From Lachnospiraceae bacterium (GTDB lineage Bacteria; Bacillota; Clostridia; Lachnospirales; Lachnospiraceae), in NCBI GenBank assembly GCA_021770785.1, contig JAETQH010000004.1, positions 55,151-119,150 of the forward strand: 64,000 bases of DNA. The letters run 5' to 3'. Under the pieces are notes generated by a model. That model searched no databases. It saw nothing but the letters and a program-made list of their open reading frames with translations, and was not told where the DNA came from. Positions 42,386-50,500 of the stretch are shown piece by piece; within the stretch, counting starts at the first letter, position 1; every line of letters starts with the position of its first letter. Made by a program: the position numbers and the translations under genes.

Positions 42386-42480
42386 TTATTTCCACCTCCT
42401 CTTGCGGTAAAATTATTACAGGTTGAGAAAAGAGATTTGACGCTATCAGCGACGGTTTTAGACTTTTCTATGCCTCAAAT

Positions 42481-42495
42481 GTCCCATTTTGGGGC
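42481..42495 (-). promoter_or_regulatory. Operator-like site O5
   Basis: GTCCC-ATTTT-GGGGC, the same 15-bp plan as the switch operators, located just after the cro stop codon in the gap 42386-42513. Binding here could block read-through of the lytic transcript. Confidence 0.45.
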
Positions 42496-42513
42496 GCTCG
42501 TGGGTAAAAAAAT

Positions 42514-42720
42514 TTACCTCCTCACGGGCATGGTGTTGTCAAAAATGTCGTCGCCGTAATAGTTCAGCACTCGCTTTATCCGTAGTGCCAGCCGTAATGA
42601 CGGCTGCTTCTCTCCCGTTTCGACCTGTGAATAGTGGCTGCGGCTCACCCCGACCGCACTGCTGAATGTCTGCTGCGTGTAGCCGTTCGCCTCTCGCAAC
42701 TGCTGTAACTTGGCTCTCAT
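42514..42720 (-). CDS. Cro-like HTH regulator
   Basis: Start at ATG 42720 (MRAKLQQLREANGYTQQTFS), after AAAGGAGCGAGCGC; upstream codons in the frame run into the operator region. 68 residues, essentially one XRE helix-turn-helix: TQQTFSSAVGVSRSHYSQVE then TGEKQPSLRLALRIKR. Its promoter overlaps two operators, and it heads the lytic transcript, facing the repressor: a Cro-type role. Confidence 0.85.
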   Translation of the reverse strand: MRAKLQQLREANGYTQQTFSSAVGVSRSHYSQVETGEKQPSLRLALRIKRVLNYYGDDIFDNTMPVRR

Positions 42721-42743
42721 GCGCTCGCTCCTTTCTTCCTTTT

Positions 42744-42758
42744 GCCCCGTTTTGGGGT
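42744..42758 (-). promoter_or_regulatory. Operator O1
   Basis: GCCCC-GTTTT-GGGGT between the cro -10 and its ribosome site. A repressor bound here would block initiation or early elongation of the lytic transcript. Confidence 0.6.
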
Positions 42759-42768
42759 TATGTGATAC

Positions 42769-42797
42769 ATTATAGCCCCTTTTTGGGGCATAGTCAA
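42769..42797 (-). promoter_or_regulatory. Lytic (cro) promoter
   Basis: Minus-strand TTGACT (42797-42792), 17-nt spacer, TATAAT (42774-42769): close to consensus. The perfect operator O2 fills the spacer. This is the strongest promoter seen in the prophage. Confidence 0.85.
42775..42789 (-). promoter_or_regulatory. Operator O2 (perfect palindrome)
   Basis: GCCCC-TTTTT-GGGGC, a perfect 5-bp inverted repeat with a T5 centre lying exactly between the -35 and -10 of the cro promoter. Its occupancy must exclude RNA polymerase from that promoter. Confidence 0.7.
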
Positions 42798-42835
42798 CCA
42801 ATTTTCTAATTTTTCTTTCTTGCCGTTTCGCTTTT

Positions 42836-42850
42836 GCCGATTTTAGGGGC
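42836..42850 (+). promoter_or_regulatory. Operator-like site O3
   Basis: GCCGA-TTTTA-GGGGC: one good half-site (GGGGC) and a degenerate partner. It lies 21 bp from O4, two helical turns, upstream of the repressor -35. Confidence 0.45.
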
Positions 42851-42856
42851 AAATAC

Positions 42857-42871
42857 TACACAAAATGGGGC
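42857..42871 (+). promoter_or_regulatory. Operator-like site O4
   Basis: TACAC-AAAAT-GGGGC overlaps the -35 hexamer and spacer of the repressor promoter; suggests Cro repression or repressor autoregulation. Confidence 0.45.
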
Positions 42872-42885
42872 AATACTGGTATAAT
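42857..42885 (+). promoter_or_regulatory. Repressor promoter
   Basis: Plus-strand TACACA (42857-42862), 17-nt spacer, extended -10 TGG-TATAAT (42877-42885), 24 nt before the repressor start. Weak -35 but strong extended -10. Confidence 0.7.
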
Positions 42886-42908
42886 AAAACATTACGGAGG
42901 TGCTAACT

Positions 42909-43514
42909 ATGCAAAAATTTTCTAACCGCCTTATCTCCCTGCGCAAAGAGCGTGGCCTCACACAGGAGGATTTGGCAAAACTCATAAACAAAAAGCGTTC
43001 TACCGTGTCCGGGTATGAAACAGAGGGGAAAGAACCTGACCTTGAAACGGTCTGCGTCTTTGCTAAATATTTCGGCGTGTCCACGGATTACCTGCTCGGT
43101 AATTCCGACGAGCGCAACCATGTGGAAACGGTTTTCTATAACGACAAAGTAAATTTCGAGCGTCACTTTAAGTCGCTGCCTGCGGAGCTGCGCCCGGTCG
43201 TAGCAAAGTGCTTTGACAGCTTTTACCTGCTCCTCGGTCGTGATATGCAGCTCTCCCGACCCGAACGCCTGCGCATTTACGAGGAGCTGCTTCATACCTT
43301 GCAATCCCTCCGTGCCGATATCCGCAAGGCCATTGAAGCCTCCGGCGGTGCTGTCACTGATCCTGTCGCCCTCTCTGATCTCATGGCTATGCAGAGCCAG
43401 CTCAAGAATGAGGTTTCCGCCTTGCTCGACAAACTCATGCAGGCCGACATGGAAATTGCGTTTAACATCAAGAAAGACGCAGGCGGCGGATTATCCGAAC
43501 GGTCGGCAATGTGA
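42909..43514 (+). CDS. CI-like XRE repressor
   Basis: Start at ATG 42909, 8 nt after ACGGAGG; a GTG at 42900 lies inside that ribosome site and is rejected. 201 residues. N-terminal XRE domain: FSNRLISLRKERGLTQEDLA, KKRSTVSGYETEGKEPDLET, FGVSTDYLLGNSDE. The rest is a helical region that may mediate oligomerisation; no LexA-type Ser-Lys protease motif is seen, so induction may not use RecA-stimulated self-cleavage. It reads toward the integrase, forming the lysogeny transcript. Confidence 0.85.
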   Translation: MQKFSNRLISLRKERGLTQEDLAKLINKKRSTVSGYETEGKEPDLETVCVFAKYFGVSTDYLLGNSDERNHVETVFYNDKVNFERHFKSLPAELRPVVAKCFDSFYLLLGRDMQLSRPERLRIYEELLHTLQSLRADIRKAIEASGGAVTDPVALSDLMAMQSQLKNEVSALLDKLMQADMEIAFNIKKDAGGGLSERSAM

Positions 43515-43528
43515 TTTATGTGGATTTC

Positions 43529-43557
43529 CGCCCCTCTACTTGAGGGGCGTTTCCTTT
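43529..43557 (+). terminator. Hairpin between repressor and integrase
   Basis: CGCCCCTC (43529-43536) pairs with GAGGGGCG (43542-43549), loop TACTT, followed by TTTCCTTT. It could terminate most repressor transcripts and keep integrase expression low. Confidence 0.65.
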
Positions 43558-43570
43558 GGAGGTGAACAGT

Positions 43571-45181
43571 ATGCGAATATATCAACCATTGTCCAGTGCT
43601 GAACAGTATTGCCTTTATCTGCGTAAATCCCGTGCCGACATGGAGGCCGAAGCTCATGGGGAGGGAGAAACGCTGGCCCGGCATGAAAAACTCCTGCTTG
43701 AGGTCGCCAAACGTGGCGAATACAACGTGACACAAATTTACCGGGAGATCGTGTCCGGCGAAACGATTGCCGCCCGTCCAGTTATGCAGCAGCTCCTCCA
43801 AGAGGTTGAGCAGGGTGTTTGGGCTGGCGTTCTCGTCGTCGAGGTGGAACGTCTTGCCCGTGGAGACACCATAGACCAAGGTATCATGGCACAGGCTTTC
43901 AAATACTCCGGGACGAAAATCATCACTCCCCTAAAGGTCTATGACCCCGAAAATGAGTTTGACGAGGAGTATTTTGAGTTCGGGCTTTTTATGTCCAGGC
44001 GTGAATATAAAACTATCAACCGCCGCCTGCAGAATGGCCGTCTTGCCGCAAGCAAAGAGGGCAAGCGTGTTTCCGGGGCTAAACCATACGGGTATGAGCG
44101 CGTCCGCTGCTCCGACGGTAAAGGTTGGACGCTCCGACCTGTTGAGGAGGAGGCCGACATTGTGCGGTACATTTTCCGCCTCTACACCACCGGGGAGGAG
44201 GACGGAAACGGGGAAATCCAGTATATCGGCACGAACACGATTGCCCGGCGGCTGGACGCTTTGGGTGTCCCTACCCCTACGGGCGGTAATATGTGGTCTG
44301 CAAAAACGATATACAAAATCCTGCAAAATCCTGTGTATGTCGGCAAAATCCGTTGGGGCGAACGTAAGACGAAACGTGTCTCCGAAAATGGCTCTGTTAC
44401 TGCGAAGCGTGTTCCGGCTCCTGTCGAGGAGTGGACTGTCGTTGACGGACTGCACCCTGCCATTATTGACGAGGAGGTTTTCAACAAGGCCGCTGAAATT
44501 ATGCACCGTGGCGGCTCCGCTCCTGTCCCCAACAACAATACCCTCTCTAATCCTTTGGCCGGGATTGTACGCTGCGCAAAATGCGGTCATGTCCTTATCA
44601 AGCGCACGTCGCCTGTGTACCCTCTGCTCCGCTGCACTAATCGCTATTGTGATAACGTCGGCGCAAAGCTCGAACTTGTTGAGGAGCGGCTGCTGCAGGC
44701 CCTCTCCGACTGGCTGGCCGACTACCGCCTACAATGGGCTGAAAATCCTGCCTCCTCCGGGGCTGATGATATTAAGGCGGCTGAAAAAGCCTTGCATAAG
44801 GCCGAGAATGAGGTCGCTACTCTGCGCAAGCAGCTTTCCCGTACCCATGATCTGTTGGAGCAGGGTGTGTATGATACCGACACTTTTCTTGACCGCTCCC
44901 GTGACCTCACCCTGCGTATCAATACCGCCGAGGAGAATGTTGCTTCCCTCGCTGCCGGGCTGTCTGAAATCCGGCGCAGGGAGGCGAACAAAAAGAATAT
45001 CGTTCCAAAGGTTGAAAAGCTGCTGGAAGTGTACGACGCTCTCCCCTCCGCTCAAGCCAAAAATGATATGCTCAAGGAGGTGCTGGAAAAGGTCGTCTAT
45101 CTCCGTGAAGTCCGTTCCCCAAAAGGTGGGCCGCTTGACAATTTCGAGCTTACCCTCTTTCCAAAATTGCCTCCAACGTAA
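43571..45181 (+). CDS. Large serine recombinase (integrase)
   Basis: Start ATG 43571 (MRIYQPLSSAEQYCLYLRKS), 7 nt after TTGGAGGTG. 536 residues. The N-terminal resolvase domain has CLYLRKSRADMEAEAHGEG with the catalytic Ser of YLRKSR and the helix VVEVERLARG. The recombinase domain follows (VSGAKPYGYERVRCSDGKGW, GNMWSAKTIYKILQNPVYVG), then a zinc ribbon (VRCAKCGHVLIKRTSPVYPL, CTNRYC) and a coiled coil (residues about 400-470). This family integrates at short att sites without host factors, needing a directionality factor to excise; none is identified here. It is the last prophage gene. Confidence 0.95.
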   Translation: MRIYQPLSSAEQYCLYLRKSRADMEAEAHGEGETLARHEKLLLEVAKRGEYNVTQIYREIVSGETIAARPVMQQLLQEVEQGVWAGVLVVEVERLARGDTIDQGIMAQAFKYSGTKIITPLKVYDPENEFDEEYFEFGLFMSRREYKTINRRLQNGRLAASKEGKRVSGAKPYGYERVRCSDGKGWTLRPVEEEADIVRYIFRLYTTGEEDGNGEIQYIGTNTIARRLDALGVPTPTGGNMWSAKTIYKILQNPVYVGKIRWGERKTKRVSENGSVTAKRVPAPVEEWTVVDGLHPAIIDEEVFNKAAEIMHRGGSAPVPNNNTLSNPLAGIVRCAKCGHVLIKRTSPVYPLLRCTNRYCDNVGAKLELVEERLLQALSDWLADYRLQWAENPASSGADDIKAAEKALHKAENEVATLRKQLSRTHDLLEQGVYDTDTFLDRSRDLTLRINTAEENVASLAAGLSEIRRREANKKNIVPKVEKLLEVYDALPSAQAKNDMLKEVLEKVVYLREVRSPKGGPLDNFELTLFPKLPPT

Positions 45182-45210
45182 AAAAGCCGCCCCTTGCCGG
45201 GTGGCTTTTT
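45181..45210. terminator. Bidirectional terminator after integrase
   Basis: AAAAGCCGCCC pairs with GGGTGGCTTTT (one G-T wobble), with T-runs on both sides, immediately after the integrase stop. It ends the phage transcript and would block host transcription coming from dnaB. Confidence 0.85.
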
Positions 45211-45250
45211 ACTGGCAACCTTTTACTCCCCACCAGAGATACAATGGTGC
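45211..45250. other. Predicted attR junction (prophage/host)
   Basis: The DUF202-like reading frame is lost at codons near 45,230 (host YLRTIVSLVG, then non-family residues SKRLP from phage DNA). Serine integrases act at sites of 40-50 bp with a 2-bp core; the sequence ACTGGCAACCTTTTACTCCC and the following bases cover the junction. The exact core cannot be fixed without the other end. Confidence 0.6.
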
Positions 45251-45538
45251 GAAGATAGGAAAGATGCGTCCTGTCGGTTGCCAGCAAAGAGTTTGTCAAA
45301 GCTAAATCCGTACGGATTTTGGCAAATTCCGTGCGCTCCATGGCGAGATTATTCTGGTTGTATGCCACCGCCTCCCCAGTTGCCATATCCTTTGGGGGCT
45401 TGATTGGAATACCGGAAGCTATCTGTGCATTTATTGTATCATCCGTTTTCTTTTTCATAGCCTCTTCCCTCCGTCTTTCCTATTCCCCTAAGCCTCAGGC
45501 AAAATTTCTGCCGCCGGAAAAATAAAGTTTCCTCACTG

Positions 45539-46876
45539 CTACTTCTCCATATTGGCAAACTTGGTATACTGCGGCAGCCATACCAGATTGACGGTTCCGA
45601 TAGGGCCGTTTCTCTGTTTTGCAATAATAATTTCCGAAATGCCTTTCATTTCAGAATCATGGTTATAATAATCATCACGGTAAATAAACATTACCACATC
45701 GGCGTCCTGCTCGATAGCTCCCGACTCACGCAAATCAGAAAGCATCGGACGATGGTCGGGGCGCTGCTCCACCGCACGGGAAAGCTGGGACAATGCCACC
45801 ACCGGCACGGACAGTTCCCTTGCCAGCGCCTTTAAGGAACGGGAAATATCAGAAATCTCCTGCTGCCTTGAATCGCTGCTTCTGCCGCCGGAACCGGACA
45901 TCAACTGTAAATAGTCAATGATAATCAGCTTTAAATCGTGTTCTAACTTATATTTCCGGCACTTGCTGCGCATTTCCGCTATGGAAATACCCGGCGTGTC
46001 GTCGATAATCAACTCTGAATTGCCGATAACCCCTGCGCCTTCAATCAATTTTTCCCAGTCGGCATCGGAAAGATTACCGGTACGGAGCGCCTGGGCATCC
46101 ACTCTGGATTCCAGAGAAAAAAGACGGTTTACCAGCTGCTCCTTTGACATCTCCAGGGAGAAAATCGCTGTACACATATGTTCATGAAACGCCACATACT
46201 GGGCGATGTTCAGGACAAATGCCGTTTTTCCCATGGAAGGACGTGCCGCCACCAGAATCAAATCTGAGGGCTGCAATCCCGCGGTACGGTAATCTAAATC
46301 AATAAATCCTGTGGGGATCCCCGTTACCGTGCCGGAGTTCTTTGCCGCATTTTCAATTTTTTCCAATGCGTTCATCACAACCTGACGGATAGGAACATAA
46401 TCTCCGCCGCCTCCCCGGGCAGAAAGCAGGTCAAAGACCTTTTTCTCCGTCATGTCCATCACTGTCTCCACGCTCTCTTTGCCCAGATAACACTCATTTT
46501 CAATCTCTTCGTTCAGCTTAATGAGCCTCCGGCGCAGAGAATTATCCTTCACAATCTGCGCATAGTACTTCACATTGGCGGAAGTTGGCACTGTCGTCAC
46601 AAGGTCACGGACAAATTCCAGGCTGGCGATTTCCGCCGGCACATCCTTTTCCTTTAACTTATTCTGCAACGTCACCAAATCCACCGGAAGGCTTTTATTG
46701 TACAATTCAATCATGGTTTCGAAAAGGATTCCGTACTGCCTGTGGTAGAAATCCTCACTGATAAGCATTTCCATCGCCGTCACAATGGCGTCTTTATCCA
46801 TAATCATGGAGCCAATCACGGACTGCTCTGCCTCTAAGCTGTTAGGCATAATCCGTTTTATTAATGCTTCCTCCAT
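45539..46876 (-). CDS. dnaB: Replicative DNA helicase DnaB
   Basis: 445 residues. N-terminal domain MPNSLEAEQSVIGSMIMDKD; RecA-like C-terminal helicase with Walker A LVAARPSMGKTAFVLNIAQY, Walker B LKLIIIDYLQLM and the arginine-rich DLRESGAIEQDADVVMFIYR. It unwinds DNA at the fork in hexameric form. It follows rplI by 12 nt, the usual clostridial order. The phage DnaC-like loader probably targets it. Confidence 0.97.
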   Translation of the reverse strand: MEEALIKRIMPNSLEAEQSVIGSMIMDKDAIVTAMEMLISEDFYHRQYGILFETMIELYNKSLPVDLVTLQNKLKEKDVPAEIASLEFVRDLVTTVPTSANVKYYAQIVKDNSLRRRLIKLNEEIENECYLGKESVETVMDMTEKKVFDLLSARGGGGDYVPIRQVVMNALEKIENAAKNSGTVTGIPTGFIDLDYRTAGLQPSDLILVAARPSMGKTAFVLNIAQYVAFHEHMCTAIFSLEMSKEQLVNRLFSLESRVDAQALRTGNLSDADWEKLIEGAGVIGNSELIIDDTPGISIAEMRSKCRKYKLEHDLKLIIIDYLQLMSGSGGRSSDSRQQEISDISRSLKALARELSVPVVALSQLSRAVEQRPDHRPMLSDLRESGAIEQDADVVMFIYRDDYYNHDSEMKGISEIIIAKQRNGPIGTVNLVWLPQYTKFANMEK

Positions 46877-46888
46877 ATTTCACACCTT

Positions 46889-47335
46889 TTATGCTTCCAC
46901 CACATGGACAGAGAATTTTCCCGTTACCTTCGGGTGCAGCTTAATGGCTACCTCCGTTACGCCAAAGGTCTTAATGGGCTCCGGCAGCTGCATTTTTTTC
47001 TTATCAAGCTCTACGCCAAGCTGCTCCTTCGCCGCCGCTGCAATTTCCTTGGTAGAAACAGAACCGAAGGTTCTTCCGCCTTCCCCTGCTTTCATCTTTA
47101 CGGTAACTTTCTTATCCTTTAACTCTTCCGCAAAAGCTACTGCCGCCTCATAGTTTTCCTGCGCCACCTTATCTGCGTGCTGGTTCTGCAGCTTCAAATC
47201 GTTTAAATTCTTCGGTGTTGCCTCCACTCCTAATTTCTTTGGAAAAATCATATTTCTTGCATATCCGTCGCTGACACTTACGATTTCCCCCTTTTTCCCT
47301 AATGATTTTACATCCTCTAATAAAATTACTTTCAT
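46889..47335 (-). CDS. rplI: Ribosomal protein bL9
   Basis: 148 residues, standard L9: [36 protein letters not shown], a long connecting helix and the C-terminal domain with [20 protein letters not shown]. Start overlaps the gdpP stop (TAATG). Confidence 0.97.
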   Translation of the reverse strand: MKVILLEDVKSLGKKGEIVSVSDGYARNMIFPKKLGVEATPKNLNDLKLQNQHADKVAQENYEAAVAFAEELKDKKVTVKMKAGEGGRTFGSVSTKEIAAAAKEQLGVELDKKKMQLPEPIKTFGVTEVAIKLHPKVTGKFSVHVVEA

Positions 47336-49386
47336 TATGCAATATCTCCTTCCTTAAGCATCTCATCAATGGTGTCCTGAATAATACGTTTTGCCTGTAA
47401 AACGGAACAGTTTGTCAGCTGCGCCCCCGCCACATTCAAGTGGCCGCCACCGCCGAGCCGCTCCATAATCAGCTGCACGTTAATCTCGTCAATGGAACGG
47501 GAACTTACATAGATTTTGCCCTGATATTCCGTCAGAACAAAAGAAGCCTTGATTCCCACAATATTCAACAGCTCGTTTGCCGCCTGTGCGCCTACTATCG
47601 TAGGACTCTCCACCTTATCTGCCGGACAAACGGAAATCGCAAAGGCTCCCCGGTACACTTCCGCATGTCTTACGGCTTCGGCGCGGGCTTTGTAATCTGC
47701 CATGTCATTTCGTAGCATTTTACGCACCCTCGTCACCTCTGCTCCCGCACGCCTCAAGTAAGCTGCCGCCTCAAAGGTGCGGACTCCGGTTTTTGTCATA
47801 AAGTTGCTGGTATCAATGAGGATACCTGCATAAATACAATCTGCCTCACAGGGTGCAAGGCGGATATTTTCCGAAAAATACTGCAAAACCTCGGCAATCA
47901 TCTCGCAGGCACTGGAAGCATAGGGCTCCACATAGGACAGTACCGGATTTTCAATTACCTCGCTGCTCTGCCTGTGATGGTCAAAGACACAGACCGTGCT
48001 GCTGCGCTTGAGCAGCTCCGGACACTCGGTATAGCTGGGACGGTTCACGTCCACCACCATCACCAGAGTATTTTCATTGGTCACTAATAATGCCTCTTCA
48101 CTCTTAATAAACAAATCGGCAGGATAGCCCTTTTCCTCCGAAAAGCACTCTACTAACGGGCGCAGGGATGAGGTAATCTCATTTAACACAATCTGTGCCT
48201 TTTTCCCAAGGCTTCTGGCTGCACAGTAGACGCCAATGGCAGCTCCAAGGGAATCTACATCGCTGATACTGTGTCCCATAATCACCACGTGCTCCCGGCT
48301 CTCGATAATCTCCCGCAGGGCATGTGCCTTCACCCTTGCCTTTACGCGGGTATTGCGCTCTACCTGCTGGGTCTTTCCACCGTAGTAAGACACCTCTTCG
48401 CCTTCCCTCACCACCACCTGGTCACCGCCACGGCCTAAGGCAAGGTCTATGGACATACGGGCATACTCATAATTCTGGGTATAGCTGACACCGTCCGCAC
48501 CAATACCGATGCTTAACGTCACCGCCATCTCATTTCCAACCTTTACGGTTTTAACATCTTCAATCAGGCTGAAACGGTTCTCCCGCAGCTGCGCTAAATA
48601 CTTGTGCTTAAACACCACAAAATATTTATCCTTTTCTATCTTACGCACCAGAGCATCTATTTCCGTAAAATATTTATTGACCTTTCTGTCAATCAGCGCC
48701 ACCAACAGGGAACGCTTTACATCTTCAATGCTGTCGAGCGCCTCGTCATAGTTGTCAATATAGACAAGGCCTGCCACCATTTTCTGTTCTTCTTTTTCCT
48801 TAATATAATGCTCTAATTCCGTCTCATCAAAAAGATAGACCGCTGTCAGATATTCCGTGCCGTCATCTAAACCGATGACACCGCTATCTTCCACCATAGG
48901 ACCAAAATAAATCCTTTTCAGAGAACTGCGGTAACTACGATCCTGAAAGGTCACATCCACCTCTTTCTCTCCCTCGCTGTGCTGCAATAGTTCCTTCGTC
49001 AACGCCGGAAAAATGGTAGTAATGGATTTGTGGTAATTTTTCCCCTTTCCCGTCAGTTCCGTGAACTGCTCATTGACCCACAAAACTTTGGCATTGTAGT
49101 CTACCAAAGCATAGGGTATCTCAAACTCATTGAGCAGCTGCTTCTGGACGCTTCCATACTGGGTGGCAAAGCTCACCAACTCACTCATCAAAAGAGGTTT
49201 TGTCCGCATGCCCGCCAAAAGCATAACTAAAAAATAAAGAATTACAAATGCGGAAAACATGACACCTGTTTTTACATCTTCCACATAAACTCCAATATTG
49301 ATAACTACTAAAAATAAAGTCAAAAGCAGTGGCAGATAATAATAGGTTCGAAGTTTTCCTTTCAATTTTATCTTATTGCTCTTCAT
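47335..49386 (-). CDS. gdpP: Cyclic-di-AMP phosphodiesterase GdpP
   Basis: 683 residues. Two N-terminal membrane segments (residues about 14-35 and 38-57: [37 protein letters not shown]), a PAS domain, a degenerate GGDEF domain ([20 protein letters not shown] region) and C-terminal DHH/DHHA1: [60 protein letters not shown]. It degrades c-di-AMP, tuning potassium and wall homeostasis. Order gdpP-rplI-dnaB is typical of Firmicutes. Confidence 0.95.
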   Translation of the reverse strand: MKSNKIKLKGKLRTYYYLPLLLTLFLVVINIGVYVEDVKTGVMFSAFVILYFLVMLLAGMRTKPLLMSELVSFATQYGSVQKQLLNEFEIPYALVDYNAKVLWVNEQFTELTGKGKNYHKSITTIFPALTKELLQHSEGEKEVDVTFQDRSYRSSLKRIYFGPMVEDSGVIGLDDGTEYLTAVYLFDETELEHYIKEKEEQKMVAGLVYIDNYDEALDSIEDVKRSLLVALIDRKVNKYFTEIDALVRKIEKDKYFVVFKHKYLAQLRENRFSLIEDVKTVKVGNEMAVTLSIGIGADGVSYTQNYEYARMSIDLALGRGGDQVVVREGEEVSYYGGKTQQVERNTRVKARVKAHALREIIESREHVVIMGHSISDVDSLGAAIGVYCAARSLGKKAQIVLNEITSSLRPLVECFSEEKGYPADLFIKSEEALLVTNENTLVMVVDVNRPSYTECPELLKRSSTVCVFDHHRQSSEVIENPVLSYVEPYASSACEMIAEVLQYFSENIRLAPCEADCIYAGILIDTSNFMTKTGVRTFEAAAYLRRAGAEVTRVRKMLRNDMADYKARAEAVRHAEVYRGAFAISVCPADKVESPTIVGAQAANELLNIVGIKASFVLTEYQGKIYVSSRSIDEINVQLIMERLGGGGHLNVAGAQLTNCSVLQAKRIIQDTIDEMLKEGDIA

Positions 49387-49423
49387 ATATCTCTCCTAAA
49401 CCCGAAACTTCGGATACCTCTCA

Positions 49424-49452
49424 ATTATATCATTTTACCCCCCTAATATAAA
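49424..49452 (-). promoter_or_regulatory. gdpP promoter
   Basis: Minus-strand TTTATA (49452-49447), 17-nt spacer, extended -10 TGA-TATAAT (hexamer 49429-49424), about 40 nt before the gdpP start. Confidence 0.65.
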
Positions 49453-49478
49453 GCATTTTTCCGAAAAAACCTCTCAAC

Positions 49479-49514
49479 AAAGAAGTCATACACAAAATCG
49501 TGTATGACTTCTTT
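49479..49514 (-). terminator. Intrinsic terminator after lipoprotein gene
   Basis: A 15-bp perfect stem AAAGAAGTCATACAC / GTGTATGACTTCTTT, 6-nt loop, 25 nt past the lipoprotein stop. Few T residues follow, but the stem is very strong; it separates the lipoprotein gene from gdpP. Confidence 0.75.
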
Positions 49515-49538
49515 ACAAAACCACAATATTTTGTTTTT

Positions 49539-50216
49539 CTAATTTTCCCTGTCTGCGGGGGTCAGAGTCATATAATTTCCCTTGTCCATGTCGTCAATCA
49601 AATTATTCGCCAGCACTTTGCTACCGGAAATTCCCTCCAGCTTCTCCAAAAAACTCTCTTCACTGCTCTGATATCCGTTTTCCTCCTGATAGGTGCATTT
49701 AAGATATCCCGTATCCTGTCCTCCGCCGTAAACGGGATAAAGCAAGTCATGCCAGCCGTTGGTCTTTTCATCACTGACAATCACAGGAGTACGGGCATTC
49801 CGGAAATCACCGATTACCGCAAATTCCGTCCCGCCGCTTAGCACCAGCACACATTCTCCGTCAGAGGTAGAAGTGCTCTCCCCAATGGTCAGGACAATCA
49901 TTTCCTCCACGCCGTCCCCGTTTAAATCTCTATAATTATAATAATATCTGGTTTCCGGCAGATATTCCTCCGGAATCTGATAGTAAGCCGCCAAAAATGC
50001 CGCCAGCTCCGGCAGCTCTGTCGTTTCTGCGTATTCCTCCTCCATCACATTCTGCTGAGCTTCCTTTTCTGCTGACAAAATCAGTTCTTCTAACACTGTT
50101 TCCGTATCGTTGGAATCCACAGGCTCTTTCGTATCGCTTTTTTCCCTCCTGCCGCAGCCCGCTGCCAGAAACAAAACGGCTGCCGCTAGGATGCCCGCAC
50201 CTATTCTTCTCTTCAT
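49539..50216 (-). CDS. Hypothetical lipoprotein (225 aa)
   Basis: Signal peptide with lipobox: MKRRIGAGILAAAVLFLAAG-C, so Cys21 would be lipidated. A Glu/Asp-rich linker follows, then a compact domain (FLAAYYQIPEEYLPETRYYY, DLNGDGVEEMIVLTIGEST with an FG-GAP/VCBS-like D-x-D-x-D loop) and a C-terminal helical end. It probably faces the cell surface. No specific family. Confidence 0.82.
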   Translation of the reverse strand: MKRRIGAGILAAAVLFLAAGCGRREKSDTKEPVDSNDTETVLEELILSAEKEAQQNVMEEEYAETTELPELAAFLAAYYQIPEEYLPETRYYYNYRDLNGDGVEEMIVLTIGESTSTSDGECVLVLSGGTEFAVIGDFRNARTPVIVSDEKTNGWHDLLYPVYGGGQDTGYLKCTYQEENGYQSSEESFLEKLEGISGSKVLANNLIDDMDKGNYMTLTPADREN

Positions 50217-50241
50217 CTGCCCCTCCTGCTACTACTGTCTC

Positions 50242-50360
50242 TTTTTACATTTATGGATACATTTTCATCCGTTTATGTTCCCTATTGACATCCCCGAGTA
50301 CGCTTTCTCCCGATTATGTCCTTATTGACATTCCCGGATACGCTTTCTTCCAATTATGTC
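50242..50360. repeat. Three diverged tandem copies of a ~40-bp repeat
   Basis: Two clear copies (50282-50320 and 50322-50360) share ATTGACAT, TACGCTTTCT and ATTATGTC at a period of 40; a third, degenerate copy lies at about 50245-50280. No coding capacity. It fills the gap upstream of the lipoprotein gene and may be promoter-associated DNA or a slippage product. Confidence 0.7.
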
Positions 50361-50464
50361 TCAACTCATATTATACGATTTGAGAAGAAAATCCAACCCA
50401 CCCGCCGCATTCTTCATAAAAATTTAGGAATTAGGAGAGGGAAGCACCTTCTTTCAAACGCGGA

Positions 50465-50497
50465 AAATGTCCGGGAATTCTAAACTCCCGGACATTT
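50465..50497 (-). terminator. Terminator after galactanase gene
   Basis: 12-bp perfect stem AAATGTCCGGGA / TCCCGGACATTT (50465-50476, 50486-50497), 9-nt loop, then TTTT on the minus strand, 4 nt beyond the stop of the GH53 gene. Confidence 0.88.
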
Positions 50498-50500
50498 CTT

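Larger units (their letters stand above)
45150..45458 (-). pseudogene. DUF202 membrane-protein gene truncated by prophage
   Basis: ATG 45458 follows GGAGGGAAGAGGCT. The 5' part encodes the DUF202 signature, repeating A-x-x-R-T-x-L: NNLAMERTEFAKIRTDLALT, NSLLATDRTHLSYLRTIVSL. The normal protein continues into transmembrane helices, but here the frame crosses into phage sequence after VSLVG and stops 25 codons later at 45150. This is the attB target gene, disrupted by insertion. It lies downstream of dnaB on the same strand. Excision would restore it. Confidence 0.85.

Noticed and set aside
43941..45305. 454-codon plus-strand frame overlapping the integrase in another frame
   Set aside because: Pro/Arg/Ser-rich shadow; the integrase frame has clear conserved motifs.
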